NCBI GenBank assembly: GCA_005768755.1
Contig: VAFL01000001.1
Span: 372,001 to 436,000 of the forward strand
DNA length: 64,000 bases
Source: Paracoccus denitrificans
GTDB lineage: Bacteria > Pseudomonadota > Alphaproteobacteria > Rhodobacterales > Rhodobacteraceae
Direction of reading: 5' to 3'
Shown: piece by piece, positions 44,519-53,069 of the stretch
Layout of the letters: each line of letters starts with the position of its first letter
Numbering within the stretch: position 1 is the first letter of the stretch
Translations under genes and position numbers: made by a program
The notes under the pieces: generated by a model
What the model was told of the DNA's origin: nothing
Database searches by the model: none
What the model saw: the letters and a program-made list of their open reading frames with translations, nothing else

Positions 44519-45472
44519 ATGAAAGCAATTCTGATGGCAAGTGCCGCCGTGATCGCACTGGCAGCCACGGCCGATGCCCGCGAGTTGACGCTGGGTCTGC
44601 AGGACAACGAAGCCACGCCCGTATACAAAGGGGCAAAGGAATTTGCCGACAAGCTGGCCGAGGTTTCCGCGGGCGAGTTGACGGTCAACCTTTTCCCGTC
44701 GGCCACGCTTGGCGATTTCAAGGCCATGGTCCAGCAGACCCAGGCAGGAGAGTTGGACATCGTCATCACCGGCTATCCCGACATGTCCTATACCATTCCC
44801 GAACTGAAGCTGATCGGTGCGCCATATGTCATTTCCGACTATGCGCAGTTGAAAGAGGTGGTCGCCGGTCCGTGGGGCCAGGAAATGGCCGGAAAGTTCG
44901 AAGAGCAGGGCATCCATGTCCTTGATGTCTGGTATTACGGAACCCGGCAGACCACGGCCAACAAGCCGATCAACGCCATCGAGGACATGAAGGGGCTGCG
45001 CCTGCGCACGCCAAATGTGCCCTTCCTGATCGCCTATGCCGAAGCCGTGGGCGCGACGCCTGCACCGGTGGCGTTTCCGGAAGTCTATTTGGCACTGCAG
45101 ACCAATCAGGTGGATGCACAGGAAAATCCGCTGACCACGATTGATGCCCAGAAATTCTACGAGGTGCAAAGTTCGGTCGCCATGACCAGCCATTTCGTTG
45201 CATCCTCGGCGGTCCTGGTCGGAAAGCAGACCTGGGACGGGCTGTCGGACCAGGAAAAGGAATGGGTCACGACGGCGATTGCCGCAGGCGGCAAGCTGAA
45301 TGACGAACTGCTCCAGACCGGTGAAGCCGAACTGGTGACGGCATTCGAAGAGAAGGGGCTGACGATCACACATCCGGATCTGGAGCCCTTCAAGGCCGCG
45401 ATGCAACCCTATTACGATGAGCTTGAGCAGGAATTCGGCGAAGGTGCCATCGCTGCGGTAACCGCAAAATAA
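44519..45472 (+). CDS. siaP: Sialic acid TRAP transporter binding protein SiaP
   Basis: 317 residues with a signal peptide of about 20 residues (TADA|RE). DctP fold. The ligand residues Arg143 (YGTRQTT), Arg163 (RLRTP) and Asn203 (AQENP) have the same 20- and 40-residue spacing as Arg127, Arg147 and Asn187 of Haemophilus SiaP, which fits sialic acid binding. GGAGG lies upstream. First transport gene behind nanR and followed by separate siaQ and siaM. Confidence 0.9.
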   Translation: MKAILMASAAVIALAATADARELTLGLQDNEATPVYKGAKEFADKLAEVSAGELTVNLFPSATLGDFKAMVQQTQAGELDIVITGYPDMSYTIPELKLIGAPYVISDYAQLKEVVAGPWGQEMAGKFEEQGIHVLDVWYYGTRQTTANKPINAIEDMKGLRLRTPNVPFLIAYAEAVGATPAPVAFPEVYLALQTNQVDAQENPLTTIDAQKFYEVQSSVAMTSHFVASSAVLVGKQTWDGLSDQEKEWVTTAIAAGGKLNDELLQTGEAELVTAFEEKGLTITHPDLEPFKAAMQPYYDELEQEFGEGAIAAVTAK

Positions 45473-45482
45473 GTGGCAGTGG

Positions 45483-45505
45483 TGCCGGGGCCGCAGGTCC
45501 CGGCA
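45483..45505 (+). terminator. Stem-loop between siaP and siaQ
   Basis: A 7-bp stem, TGCCGGG (45483-45489) and CCCGGCA (45499-45505), has a 9-nt loop in the 74-nt siaP-siaQ gap. No U-tract follows. Such hairpins often raise the amount of the binding-protein transcript relative to the permeases. Confidence 0.5.
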
Positions 45506-45546
45506 TCGACACTTCTGCAGGGCGCAGTCAACGAGAGGTCCGTCAG

Positions 45547-46032
45547 GTGAAACCGCTGGCAAAATACAGTCCGGAAGGAATTGCAGCATCAATTCTTTTC
45601 ATCGTGCTGATCGTCGTGCTGATGATACAGATCATTGGACGCACACCCCTTTTCGTCGGTCCCGTCTGGACCGAGGAAGCCGCGCGTTGGCTTTGGGTCT
45701 GGATGGCGATGCTGGCCATCCCCGAGGTAGAGCGCACCGACAGCCAATTGCGTATGGGCTTTCTTGTCGAACGGCTTCAGAAGCGGGCCAGGCTGATCGT
45801 TCTGAGCATCATTGATATCGTCTATCTGGGCGTCGTCATCCACCTGATCTGGATTGGATGGAACACCATTCAGCGGACCTGGTCGAACGAATCCGTAACC
45901 TTGCCGGCGACCGATGCAATTCTATATGCGTCCGGCTTCGTTGCCATGATCCTGATCGCGAACCGGGTTGTCCGTCGCATTCTGGGATTTGGTCATCGGC
46001 ATACCCCCGATGAAGTGGAGACGCCGCTATGA
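45547..46032 (+). CDS. siaQ: Sialic acid TRAP transporter small permease SiaQ (DctQ family)
   Basis: 161 residues, four membrane helices, with the DctQ signature GPVWTEEAARWLWVWMAML. The start is a GTG with AGAGG 8 nt upstream. The stop overlaps the siaM start. Unlike in some Haemophilus-type systems, Q and M are separate proteins here. Confidence 0.88.
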   Translation: MKPLAKYSPEGIAASILFIVLIVVLMIQIIGRTPLFVGPVWTEEAARWLWVWMAMLAIPEVERTDSQLRMGFLVERLQKRARLIVLSIIDIVYLGVVIHLIWIGWNTIQRTWSNESVTLPATDAILYASGFVAMILIANRVVRRILGFGHRHTPDEVETPL

Positions 46033-47303
46033 TCCTGGCTGTCATTGCGCTTGGTTGGCTGGCCATGGTGCTGATCGGTGTGCCGATCGGGATATCGATG
46101 ATCCTCGTGTCCATGGCTTATTTCCATTGGTCTGGCATGGGCCTGGCTTTCGCCATGTCTCGCATGGTCGACGGGCTGAACAGCTTTCCCATTCTGGCCG
46201 TGCCGCTGTTCATTCTGGCCGCCGCGATACTGAATGGTGCCGGGATAACCAATCTGCTGTTTGGGTTTGCACGCGCACTTGTCGGCCACATTCGCGGTGG
46301 GCTGGGGCATGTCAACATCATGGCCAGCCTGTTCTTCTCTGGCATGTCCGGATCGGCGCTGGCCGATGCCGGCGGGCTTGGAAAAATGGAAATCGAGGCC
46401 ATGCGCAAGGCCGGGTATGATGATGCGTTTTCCGGCTCGGTTACGGCTGCGTCATCGATGATCGGTCCGCTGGTGCCGCCATCGATCACCATGGTGCTTT
46501 ATGGCGTTATTTCAAACACATCCATCGGCAAGTTGTTTCTGGGCGGTGTGGTGCCAGGTGTGCTGTGCGCAACCGCGCTGATGGTTATGGTCTATGTGAT
46601 CGCATCGAAGCGCAGCTATCCGCGTGATCCCTGGCCCGGCCTTCCTGCAGTCGGCAGACTGTTCATCCGCTCGTTTCCCGCATTGCTGACCCCGGCGGTC
46701 ATTGTCGGCGGTATTTTCAGCGGCCTGTTCTCACCCACCGAGGCCGCCGCGGTCACGGTTGTCTACGCGATCCTGATCGACCTCGTCTTTTATCGTGAAC
46801 TCACGTGGCGCAGGTTGTGGGATGCTATTTACGAAACGACGGCCACCTCGGCAAGTATCGCGACGATCATCGCGGGGGTCTCGCTGTTGGGCTATGTACT
46901 GGCGCGAGAACAGGCACCCCAGCAGATTGCGTCGATGTTCCTGAGTATTGCAGACGGCCCGGTCAGTTTTCTGATCGCAGTCAATCTGATGATCTTCGTT
47001 CTTGGGATGTTCGTCGAATCTCTGGTGATACTTTTGATTGTCGTGCCAATCCTCGTGCCGATTGCTTTGGGCTTCGGCATTGATCCGGTGCATTTTGGTA
47101 TCGTCGTCGTCCTGAACCTGACGATTTCGATCCTGACTCCGCCCATGGGTATGGCGTTGTTCGTCGTGGCGCAGGTCAGCGGAATTCCGTTCCAGAAGCT
47201 TGCGCGCGCTATCCTGCCCTGGCTGATCCCGCCGCTGGTCGTGCTGCTGCTTGTCTGCGTGTTCCCCATCCTGGCCACCGGCTTGCCGAGCTTGATGGAT
47301 TGA
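46029..47303 (+). CDS. siaM: Sialic acid TRAP transporter large permease SiaM (DctM family)
   Basis: 424 residues, twelve-helix DctM fold with the blocks NIMASLFFSGMSGSALADAGG, SVTAASSMIGPLVPPSITMVLYG and LTPPMGMALFVV. Sodium-driven uptake partner of SiaP and SiaQ. Overlaps siaQ by 4 bp and is followed at once by nanE. Confidence 0.92.
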   Translation: MILAVIALGWLAMVLIGVPIGISMILVSMAYFHWSGMGLAFAMSRMVDGLNSFPILAVPLFILAAAILNGAGITNLLFGFARALVGHIRGGLGHVNIMASLFFSGMSGSALADAGGLGKMEIEAMRKAGYDDAFSGSVTAASSMIGPLVPPSITMVLYGVISNTSIGKLFLGGVVPGVLCATALMVMVYVIASKRSYPRDPWPGLPAVGRLFIRSFPALLTPAVIVGGIFSGLFSPTEAAAVTVVYAILIDLVFYRELTWRRLWDAIYETTATSASIATIIAGVSLLGYVLAREQAPQQIASMFLSIADGPVSFLIAVNLMIFVLGMFVESLVILLIVVPILVPIALGFGIDPVHFGIVVVLNLTISILTPPMGMALFVVAQVSGIPFQKLARAILPWLIPPLVVLLLVCVFPILATGLPSLMD

Positions 47304-47305
47304 AC

Positions 47306-47974
47306 ATGCTGGACAGATTGCAGGGCGGGCTGGTCGTCTCGTGCCAGCCCGTTGATCGCGGGCCGATGGATCGCCCCGATATTGTCGCGGCAATGGCGCA
47401 GGCCGCCGTTGCTGGTGGTGCGGCGGGGCTGCGGATCGAAGGTATCGCAAATCTGCGTGCCGTGCGTCCTTTGGTCGATGTTCCGATCATTGGTATCGTC
47501 AAGACCGACCTGGATGACAGTCCGGTCAGAATTACAGTGTCCGTCCCTGATGTTCGGGCACTGATCGAGGCAGGGGCCGATATCGTGGCCTATGATGCAA
47601 CCCCGCGCCCAAGAACTGACGCGCGCGGCGATATTCTTGCAGCCATTCTTGACGGCGGCGCCATTGCGATGGCCGATTGCGCGACAAAGGCAGATGCGCA
47701 ATCCGCGCTTGCTGGCGGGGCGAAGATCGTCGGCACGACCCTGTCTGGCTATACCGCTGAAACCGCGACAGGCGATCACAGACCGGATTTCGCATTGCTG
47801 CGCAGTTTCCGTCGCCTTGGCGGCTTCACGATGGCGGAAGGGCGGTTCAACACCCCGCAGCTTGCTGCCGAAGCCATGCGATCGGGCGCCGACGCTGTCA
47901 CCGTTGGCAGTGCATTGACACGGCTGGAGGTCATGACGGACTGGTTTGCCGGCTCCGTCAGGAGTGCGCGATGA
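47306..47974 (+). CDS. nanE: N-acetylmannosamine-6-phosphate 2-epimerase NanE
   Basis: 222 residues, TIM-barrel. It converts ManNAc-6-phosphate to GlcNAc-6-phosphate. Family motifs: GLIVSCQ-like N-terminus (GGLVVSCQPV), the catalytic lysine in GIVKTDL, GADIVAYDATPRPR, and VGTTLSGYT. The ATG at 47306 is 2 nt after the siaM stop; an in-frame TTG at 47300 is the alternative. It overlaps nanK by 4 bp. Confidence 0.93.
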   Translation: MLDRLQGGLVVSCQPVDRGPMDRPDIVAAMAQAAVAGGAAGLRIEGIANLRAVRPLVDVPIIGIVKTDLDDSPVRITVSVPDVRALIEAGADIVAYDATPRPRTDARGDILAAILDGGAIAMADCATKADAQSALAGGAKIVGTTLSGYTAETATGDHRPDFALLRSFRRLGGFTMAEGRFNTPQLAAEAMRSGADAVTVGSALTRLEVMTDWFAGSVRSAR

Positions 47975-48831
47975 TCACAGGTTTTGCTGTTGACCTGGGC
48001 GGCACGAAGATGGCGGCCGCCCGGATCGAAGACGGGTGTATCACCCAACGCGAACAGGTGCCGACGGACAGACGGGCGGGGCTGGAAGGGCAGATCGCCC
48101 AGATGGGCCGACTGCTGGAAAGTCTTGGCTACCAAAGCGGCCAACGCCTTGGTGTCGCCGTTGCCGGCCGTGTCGATGCGGACGGGTGCTGGCGGGCGGT
48201 GAACGCTGACACGTTATCGGCGATCGGCGGTGCGCCTTTGCTGCAGCAATTGCGCGAAACCTTCGGACAGTCAGTCACCGCGATGAACGATGCCGCCGCG
48301 GCATCATTGGCCGAAGCCGCCCTGGGTGCGGGTCAGGGTTCGGCGCATTTCGCCTATCTCACCGTCTCCACCGGGGTCGGGGGCGGGATCGTGCTGGACG
48401 GAAAGCTTCTTCAAAGCCGGAACGGATTGGCAGGACATCTGGGCTTCATGTCGTCGCCCTTTGGTCGGGAGATCTGCGGTTCTGGCCGACGCGGCACCGT
48501 CGAAAGCGTGGCATCAGGTCGTGCAATTGCCTTGGTCGCAGGGACACCCGACGCACGGTCGGCATTCGAACTGCGTACCGAAAATGGCCATGCGGCCATC
48601 GACCGGTCCATCGCCGCCGTTGCACGATTGTGCGGTGATCTGACAGCAATCTTCGGGTTGGACCGTATTGCATTGGGTGGCAGTGTCGGATTGGCCGAGG
48701 GCTATCTTTCCGGTGTCACCGCGCGCATTCAGCAAGAGCCCGAGTTGTTCAGGGTGCCTGTAGTAAGGGCAATGCTTGGCCATGACAGCGCGTTGCTGGG
48801 TGCATTGCTGGCGAAAGGGGAACTGCCATGA
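47971..48831 (+). CDS. nanK: N-acetylmannosamine kinase NanK (ROK family)
   Basis: 286 residues. Phosphorylates ManNAc at O6 with ATP. ATP-binding FAVDLGGTKMAAARIED at the N-terminus and the catalytic aspartate in MNDAAAASLAEA are present. The ROK zinc motif CGCGxxGC is changed to CGSGRRGT, so two of three cysteine ligands are missing; the histidine in AGHLGF remains. Some NanK proteins lack this zinc site, so activity is still likely given the tight operon (4-bp overlaps with nanE and nagB). Confidence 0.88.
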   Translation: MITGFAVDLGGTKMAAARIEDGCITQREQVPTDRRAGLEGQIAQMGRLLESLGYQSGQRLGVAVAGRVDADGCWRAVNADTLSAIGGAPLLQQLRETFGQSVTAMNDAAAASLAEAALGAGQGSAHFAYLTVSTGVGGGIVLDGKLLQSRNGLAGHLGFMSSPFGREICGSGRRGTVESVASGRAIALVAGTPDARSAFELRTENGHAAIDRSIAAVARLCGDLTAIFGLDRIALGGSVGLAEGYLSGVTARIQQEPELFRVPVVRAMLGHDSALLGALLAKGELP

Positions 48832-49607
48832 AAGTCTTGATCTGCAAGGATGAAGAAGCCGCGATTGCCCGTGCCGCTGATCATATTGCCGACCATCTGG
48901 ACAACCGTGCCACCACCGTATTGGGACTGGCCACCGGCGGCACTATGTTGCCGCTTTACCGACGGCTGATCGGATTGCACGCAGAGGGGTTAAGCTTCGC
49001 GTCCGTTACGACATTCAATCTGGACGAATATGTCGGTCTTTCGCCCGAACACCCGGCTTCCTATCACGCCTACATGCGCGAGGCGTTGTTCGATCATGTC
49101 GATATCGATCCCGCCCGCGCCCATCTGCCGCGCGGCGATGCGCCGGATCCGGCAGCTGAGGCAGAAGAGTATGAAGCAAGGATCGCCAGGGCTGGCGGCA
49201 TATCCTTGCAATTGCTTGGGATTGGCCGCAACGGACATATCGGTTTCAATGAACCCACGTCCTCGCTTGCCTCTCCCACCCGGATAAAGACGTTGACCGA
49301 AAGCACCCGCCGCGCGAACAGACCCTATTTCGAGGCTGACGAAAACCTGCCGCAATACGCGATCACCATGGGGGTCGGCACGATCCTTTCGGCGAACGAA
49401 TGCCTTTTGCTTGCCACCGGCGGCGCCAAGGCCGGCGCGGTTGCGGCCATGATCGAAGGTCCTGTCGCGGCGATCTGTCCTGCCTCGGCATTGCAGTTGC
49501 ATCCGCGGGCGACGATCGTTCTTGATCGCGAAGCAGCAGCTGAACTGAAGCTGAAAGACTACTACAACCACGTCCACCCTGATGGAGAGGAGGCCTGCCT
49601 TGGCTGA
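48828..49607 (+). CDS. nagB: Glucosamine-6-phosphate deaminase NagB
   Basis: 259 residues. Converts glucosamine-6-phosphate to fructose-6-phosphate and ammonia. Motifs: ATGGTMLPLYRRL, TFNLDEYVGL (catalytic aspartate), GIGRNGHIGFNEP (His and Glu) and SSLASPTRIKTLT. Feeds glycolysis with the product of NagA. Overlaps nanK by 4 bp and nagA by 8 bp. Confidence 0.95.
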   Translation: MKVLICKDEEAAIARAADHIADHLDNRATTVLGLATGGTMLPLYRRLIGLHAEGLSFASVTTFNLDEYVGLSPEHPASYHAYMREALFDHVDIDPARAHLPRGDAPDPAAEAEEYEARIARAGGISLQLLGIGRNGHIGFNEPTSSLASPTRIKTLTESTRRANRPYFEADENLPQYAITMGVGTILSANECLLLATGGAKAGAVAAMIEGPVAAICPASALQLHPRATIVLDREAAAELKLKDYYNHVHPDGEEACLG

Positions 49608-50718
49608 GCAACTCATTCTGGCGGAACGACTTTATGACGGCGTGACGCCGGCGTTTCAGCGTGACCAGGCCGTGGTGGTTCAGAATGGCAAGGTGACAGC
49701 AGTGCGGGCAGCCTGTGCTGCGGACCGCATTCGTGCTGATATTCAGGCGGCGATCGTTGCGCCGGGCCTGATCGACATGCAGATCAATGGCGCCGCGGAT
49801 GTTCAGTTCAATTTCGAACCGACCGCCGAAGCGGTTGCAACAATCGCACAGGGCGCACGCAAGGGGGGAACGGCGCATATCCTGCCAACCTTCATCACAG
49901 CGCATGAACAGGCATATCTTCGCGCAATATCTGCGGTCCGGCAGGCGATCGAGGCAGGCGTTCCCGGAATTATCGGCGTGCATCTGGAGGGTCCGTTCCT
50001 GTCGCCTGCGCGGCCGGGCATCCACGATAGTTCGGCGATCCGTCCCCTTGATGTATCCGATGTGGCGGTATTGGTGCGTGAAGCAAAGGATTTTCCGGGC
50101 ATCATGCTTCTGACGCTGGCACCGGAATGCCAGCGTCCTGCAGATCTGGCGCGCCTTTCGGATGCCGGGATCATTCTGTTTGCCGGCCATTCCGAGGCCG
50201 GGGCCGAACACCTGGCTGCGATGCGCGGCGTGACGCATCTTTGGAACGCGATGCCGGGTCCACAAAGCCGCGTGTCCGGTATCGTCTCCGAGGTGCTGGG
50301 CGGTGATCGCCTTTTTGCAGGCCTCATAGCCGACGGACATCATATCGGACGCGAGGCGCTCAATCTCTCGGTGCGCGCGGCGCAGAATCGTTTGTGTCTT
50401 GTCACTGATGCGATGTTGACACTCGCGGGGACTGCTACGGATTTCCAACTGGGCGGGAAAACCATTCAACTTGCCGGCGGACGGCTGACCGGACCTGATG
50501 GAACGCTTGCCGGGGCGCATATCGGCATGGACGAATCCCTACAGACTCTGGTCCGGCTTACGGGCATCGATCCGGTCATTGCGCTGCAGATGGCGACCAT
50601 CAACCCGGCGCGGGCGCTTGGGCTTGGCAATGATTTCGGCAAGATCATTGCTGGTCACAAGGCCACGATCAGCATGTTTGATGATGAGTTTCGCGCCATA
50701 GGGGTTGTCGGCCAATAG
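49600..50718 (+). CDS. nagA: N-acetylglucosamine-6-phosphate deacetylase NagA
   Basis: 372 residues, amidohydrolase. Removes acetate from GlcNAc-6-phosphate. Metal and substrate residues are seen in HLEGPFLSPARPG (Glu), FAGHSEAG (His), GVTHLWNAM (His) and LVTDAM (Asp). I prefer the TTG at 49600 because GGAGAGGAGG lies about 6 nt upstream; the ATG at 49582 lies within nagB and immediately before that purine run. Last gene of the nan operon. Confidence 0.93.
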   Translation: MAEQLILAERLYDGVTPAFQRDQAVVVQNGKVTAVRAACAADRIRADIQAAIVAPGLIDMQINGAADVQFNFEPTAEAVATIAQGARKGGTAHILPTFITAHEQAYLRAISAVRQAIEAGVPGIIGVHLEGPFLSPARPGIHDSSAIRPLDVSDVAVLVREAKDFPGIMLLTLAPECQRPADLARLSDAGIILFAGHSEAGAEHLAAMRGVTHLWNAMPGPQSRVSGIVSEVLGGDRLFAGLIADGHHIGREALNLSVRAAQNRLCLVTDAMLTLAGTATDFQLGGKTIQLAGGRLTGPDGTLAGAHIGMDESLQTLVRLTGIDPVIALQMATINPARALGLGNDFGKIIAGHKATISMFDDEFRAIGVVGQ

Positions 50719-50777
50719 TCATGGCAGAGGCGTCCGGATGGCGGTCACTCCTGCCACGGGATATGATCACGGACCGG

Positions 50778-51602
50778 TCATGACGTTTTCGCCTCTGGCC
50801 CATGGAAGAAATTCGCCGTGGCGCCGCCGTCGATCAGGAAATCGCTGCCGGTGATATAGCCGCCCTCTGGCCCCATGATCAGCGCGGCAAGGGCTGCGAC
50901 CTCGTCCGGCGTGCCGGCGCGGCCCGCGGGCATCCTTGTCAGCATGTCGCGGTAGAAATCGGCGCGTTCGCCGTTCAATTCGTCATGCGCCAGTGGCGTT
51001 ATGATGATGCCGGGGCTGATCGCGTTGATCCTTGCGCCGCGCTTGCCCCAGTTGATCGCCTCGCCCCGGACCCGCAGGGAATTGCAGCGTTTCGACATCT
51101 GATAGGCCAGAAGCGTATCATCCACTGCCTTGACGAAATCCAGATCCAGCAGGTCGTCGGCCGGGGTGGTGGCCAACTGTTCGTCCTGCTCCGCCGTCAG
51201 TGCGGGCATGCGATAGCCGGATTGCGATGAGATCACGACGCCCGACCCACCCGGCGAGATGACCTTGCCAAATTCCTCCAGCAACATCGAGGTGCCGTAA
51301 AGATCGACCTTCAGGATCGTCTCGACCGGCGCCTGCGAAGGCGAAACCCCTGCCGCCTGGATCAGTGCCTTCACATCGCCGATGCCGGTCGCCAGCTTCA
51401 CCAGTTCCTGCACCGACTTGCGGTCGGAAACATCGACGGTCGCGGCGGTGTTTTCGAAACCGGCCAGTTCCAGCACCTCGGCTGCGCGATCCGCATTTTC
51501 CTGTTTCAGATCGGCCAGAACGACATGGCGGCCGCTGCTGACCCGGCGGGCGATGGCCTGCCCGATCGAACCTGCGCCGACGACAACAGTCACTTCGGTC
51601 AT
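50778..51602 (-). CDS. Short-chain dehydrogenase/reductase
   Basis: 274 residues, Rossmann fold. The nucleotide-binding motif is GAGSIGQAIA at the N-terminus, and the catalytic Tyr-x3-Lys is YQMSK; the C-terminus has the usual GSDFLIDGG. The ATG at 51602 has AAGGAG 7 nt upstream and defines the start; the frame stays open further upstream but is out of frame with the alcohol dehydrogenase it would overlap. Last gene of the operon shared with the SUMF1-like protein, cupin and alcohol dehydrogenase. Substrate unknown. Confidence 0.85.
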   Translation of the reverse strand: MTEVTVVVGAGSIGQAIARRVSSGRHVVLADLKQENADRAAEVLELAGFENTAATVDVSDRKSVQELVKLATGIGDVKALIQAAGVSPSQAPVETILKVDLYGTSMLLEEFGKVISPGGSGVVISSQSGYRMPALTAEQDEQLATTPADDLLDLDFVKAVDDTLLAYQMSKRCNSLRVRGEAINWGKRGARINAISPGIIITPLAHDELNGERADFYRDMLTRMPAGRAGTPDEVAALAALIMGPEGGYITGSDFLIDGGATANFFHGPEAKTS

Positions 51603-51613
51603 TTCAGATCTCC

Positions 51614-52636
51614 TTATTCCTCGACCCGCAGCATGGTCTTGATCGCACGGCGCTCGTCCATGGCCTTGTAGCCCTCGGCCACCTCGGCGATGGGCAGGAC
51701 CAGATCGAAGACCTTGCCGGGTTCGATCCTGCCCGCAAGCACGCGGTCCATCAGGTCGGGCAGAAAGCGGCGCACGGGGGCGGGGCCGCCCAGCATCCGC
51801 TTCTGACCGAAGAACAGCTGCTGCCCGTCGAAACTGACGCCATGCGGGACGCCGACATAGCCGATGGTGCCGCCGGGGCGGCAGACGCCCATGGCTTGGC
51901 TCATGGATTCCTCCATGCCGACGCATTCCAGCACCGACTCGGCGCCAACGCCGTTGGTCAGGTCCATGATGCGGGCGATCCCGTCCTCGCCACGTTCCTC
52001 GACGATGTCGGTGGCACCATATTCCAGCGCCAGCTTCTGCCGTTCCTTGTGGCGCGACATGACGATCACACGGCCCGCGCCCATCTGCGACGCGGCCAGC
52101 ACGCCCATCAGCCCGACCGCGCCGTCACCAACGACGACCGCGGTGCCGCCCTCGCGGACCTGCGCGGCATCTGCGGCATACCATCCCGTGCCCAGCACGT
52201 CCGAGGTCGCCAGCATGTGCGGGATCATGTCCGCATCGGGCATTTCATTCGTCGCGACCAGCGTGCCGTCGGCCAGTGGCACGCGGGCATAGGGGGCCTG
52301 CGCGCCGGTCATGAACTCGCGCTGCACACACGAGGATTGAAACCCGAAATCGCAATGCGGGCAGCTGTTGTCGGACAGCACGAAGCTGCCGACGACGAAC
52401 TGGCCGGGCTTGATATTGCGCACTTCGCTGCCGACCTCGACCACGGTGCCGCAATATTCGTGGCCCATATGGGCGGGGCCATCCTGTTCCGAAATGCCGC
52501 GATAGGGCCACAGATCCGACCCGCAGATGCAGGTGGCGGCAAGCTTGATGATCGCGTCAGTGGGTTTCAGGATCTTCGGGTCCTCGACCTGTTCATAACG
52601 CACATCGCCGGGGCCGTGCATCACGGTTGCATACAT
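51614..52636 (-). CDS. Zinc-dependent alcohol dehydrogenase family protein
   Basis: 340 residues, MDR fold. Catalytic zinc ligands in CICGSD and GHEYCGTVVEVG; the second cysteine cluster CPHCDFGFQSSC has three cysteines rather than four. The coenzyme domain carries VVVGDGAVGLMGVLAA and the phosphate/ribose region IVMSRHKERQKLA, where an arginine and a serine suggest NADP preference (inference). The ATG at 52636 has AAGGA 7 nt upstream; the in-frame TTG at 52642 is less likely. Substrate unknown. Confidence 0.88.
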   Translation of the reverse strand: MYATVMHGPGDVRYEQVEDPKILKPTDAIIKLAATCICGSDLWPYRGISEQDGPAHMGHEYCGTVVEVGSEVRNIKPGQFVVGSFVLSDNSCPHCDFGFQSSCVQREFMTGAQAPYARVPLADGTLVATNEMPDADMIPHMLATSDVLGTGWYAADAAQVREGGTAVVVGDGAVGLMGVLAASQMGAGRVIVMSRHKERQKLALEYGATDIVEERGEDGIARIMDLTNGVGAESVLECVGMEESMSQAMGVCRPGGTIGYVGVPHGVSFDGQQLFFGQKRMLGGPAPVRRFLPDLMDRVLAGRIEPGKVFDLVLPIAEVAEGYKAMDERRAIKTMLRVEE

Positions 52637-52659
52637 CTTCAATTCCTTCCTTGAATACT

Positions 52660-53058
52660 TCAGGCGCCGTAATCGGCGTCGCTGACCTTTTCCATCCAGG
52701 TGACCACGCTGCCGCTTTCATCGGCCTCAGCGATGGCGATATGGCTCATCGCGGTGTCGGGTGCGGCGCCGTGCCAGTGCTTTTCGCCGGGGGGAAACCA
52801 GACGATGTCGCCGGGGCCGATGTCTTCGACGGGGCCACCTTCACGCTGTACGCGGCCCTTGCCGTTCGTCACGATCAGTGTCTGGCCCAGCGGATGCGTG
52901 TGCCACGCGGTCCGGGCGCCCGGTTCGAATGTGACAGTCGCACCGCCGGCCCGCGCCGGGGCTTCGGTCTTGAAGGGCGCGTCTATGCGGACAGTGCCGG
53001 TGAAGTAATCCGCGGGGCCTTGGGCCGAGGGTTCAGTGCCATTACGGGTAATTTTCAT
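52660..53058 (-). CDS. Single-domain cupin protein
   Basis: 132 residues, one cupin barrel. Motif 1 is WHTHPLGQTLIVTNGKG with two histidines, and motif 2 is PPGEKHWHGAAP, so a metal site is likely. Related proteins accompany oxidoreductases or carboxymuconolactone-decarboxylase-like proteins, but no catalytic role can be assigned. The ATG at 53058 has GGAG 6 nt upstream; an in-frame ATG at 53073 overlaps the preceding gene's stop. Confidence 0.83.
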   Translation of the reverse strand: MKITRNGTEPSAQGPADYFTGTVRIDAPFKTEAPARAGGATVTFEPGARTAWHTHPLGQTLIVTNGKGRVQREGGPVEDIGPGDIVWFPPGEKHWHGAAPDTAMSHIAIAEADESGSVVTWMEKVSDADYGA

Positions 53059-53069
53059 GGTTATCTCCG

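Noticed and set aside
49582..49602. ATG start for nagA at 49582
   Set aside because: It lies inside nagB with its own purine-rich tract downstream; the GGAGAGGAGG run is correctly spaced for the TTG at 49600.
50719..50777. Terminator between convergent nagA and the short-chain dehydrogenase
   Set aside because: Only 4-bp stems can be drawn within the gap; a longer repeat reaches into the dehydrogenase coding sequence.
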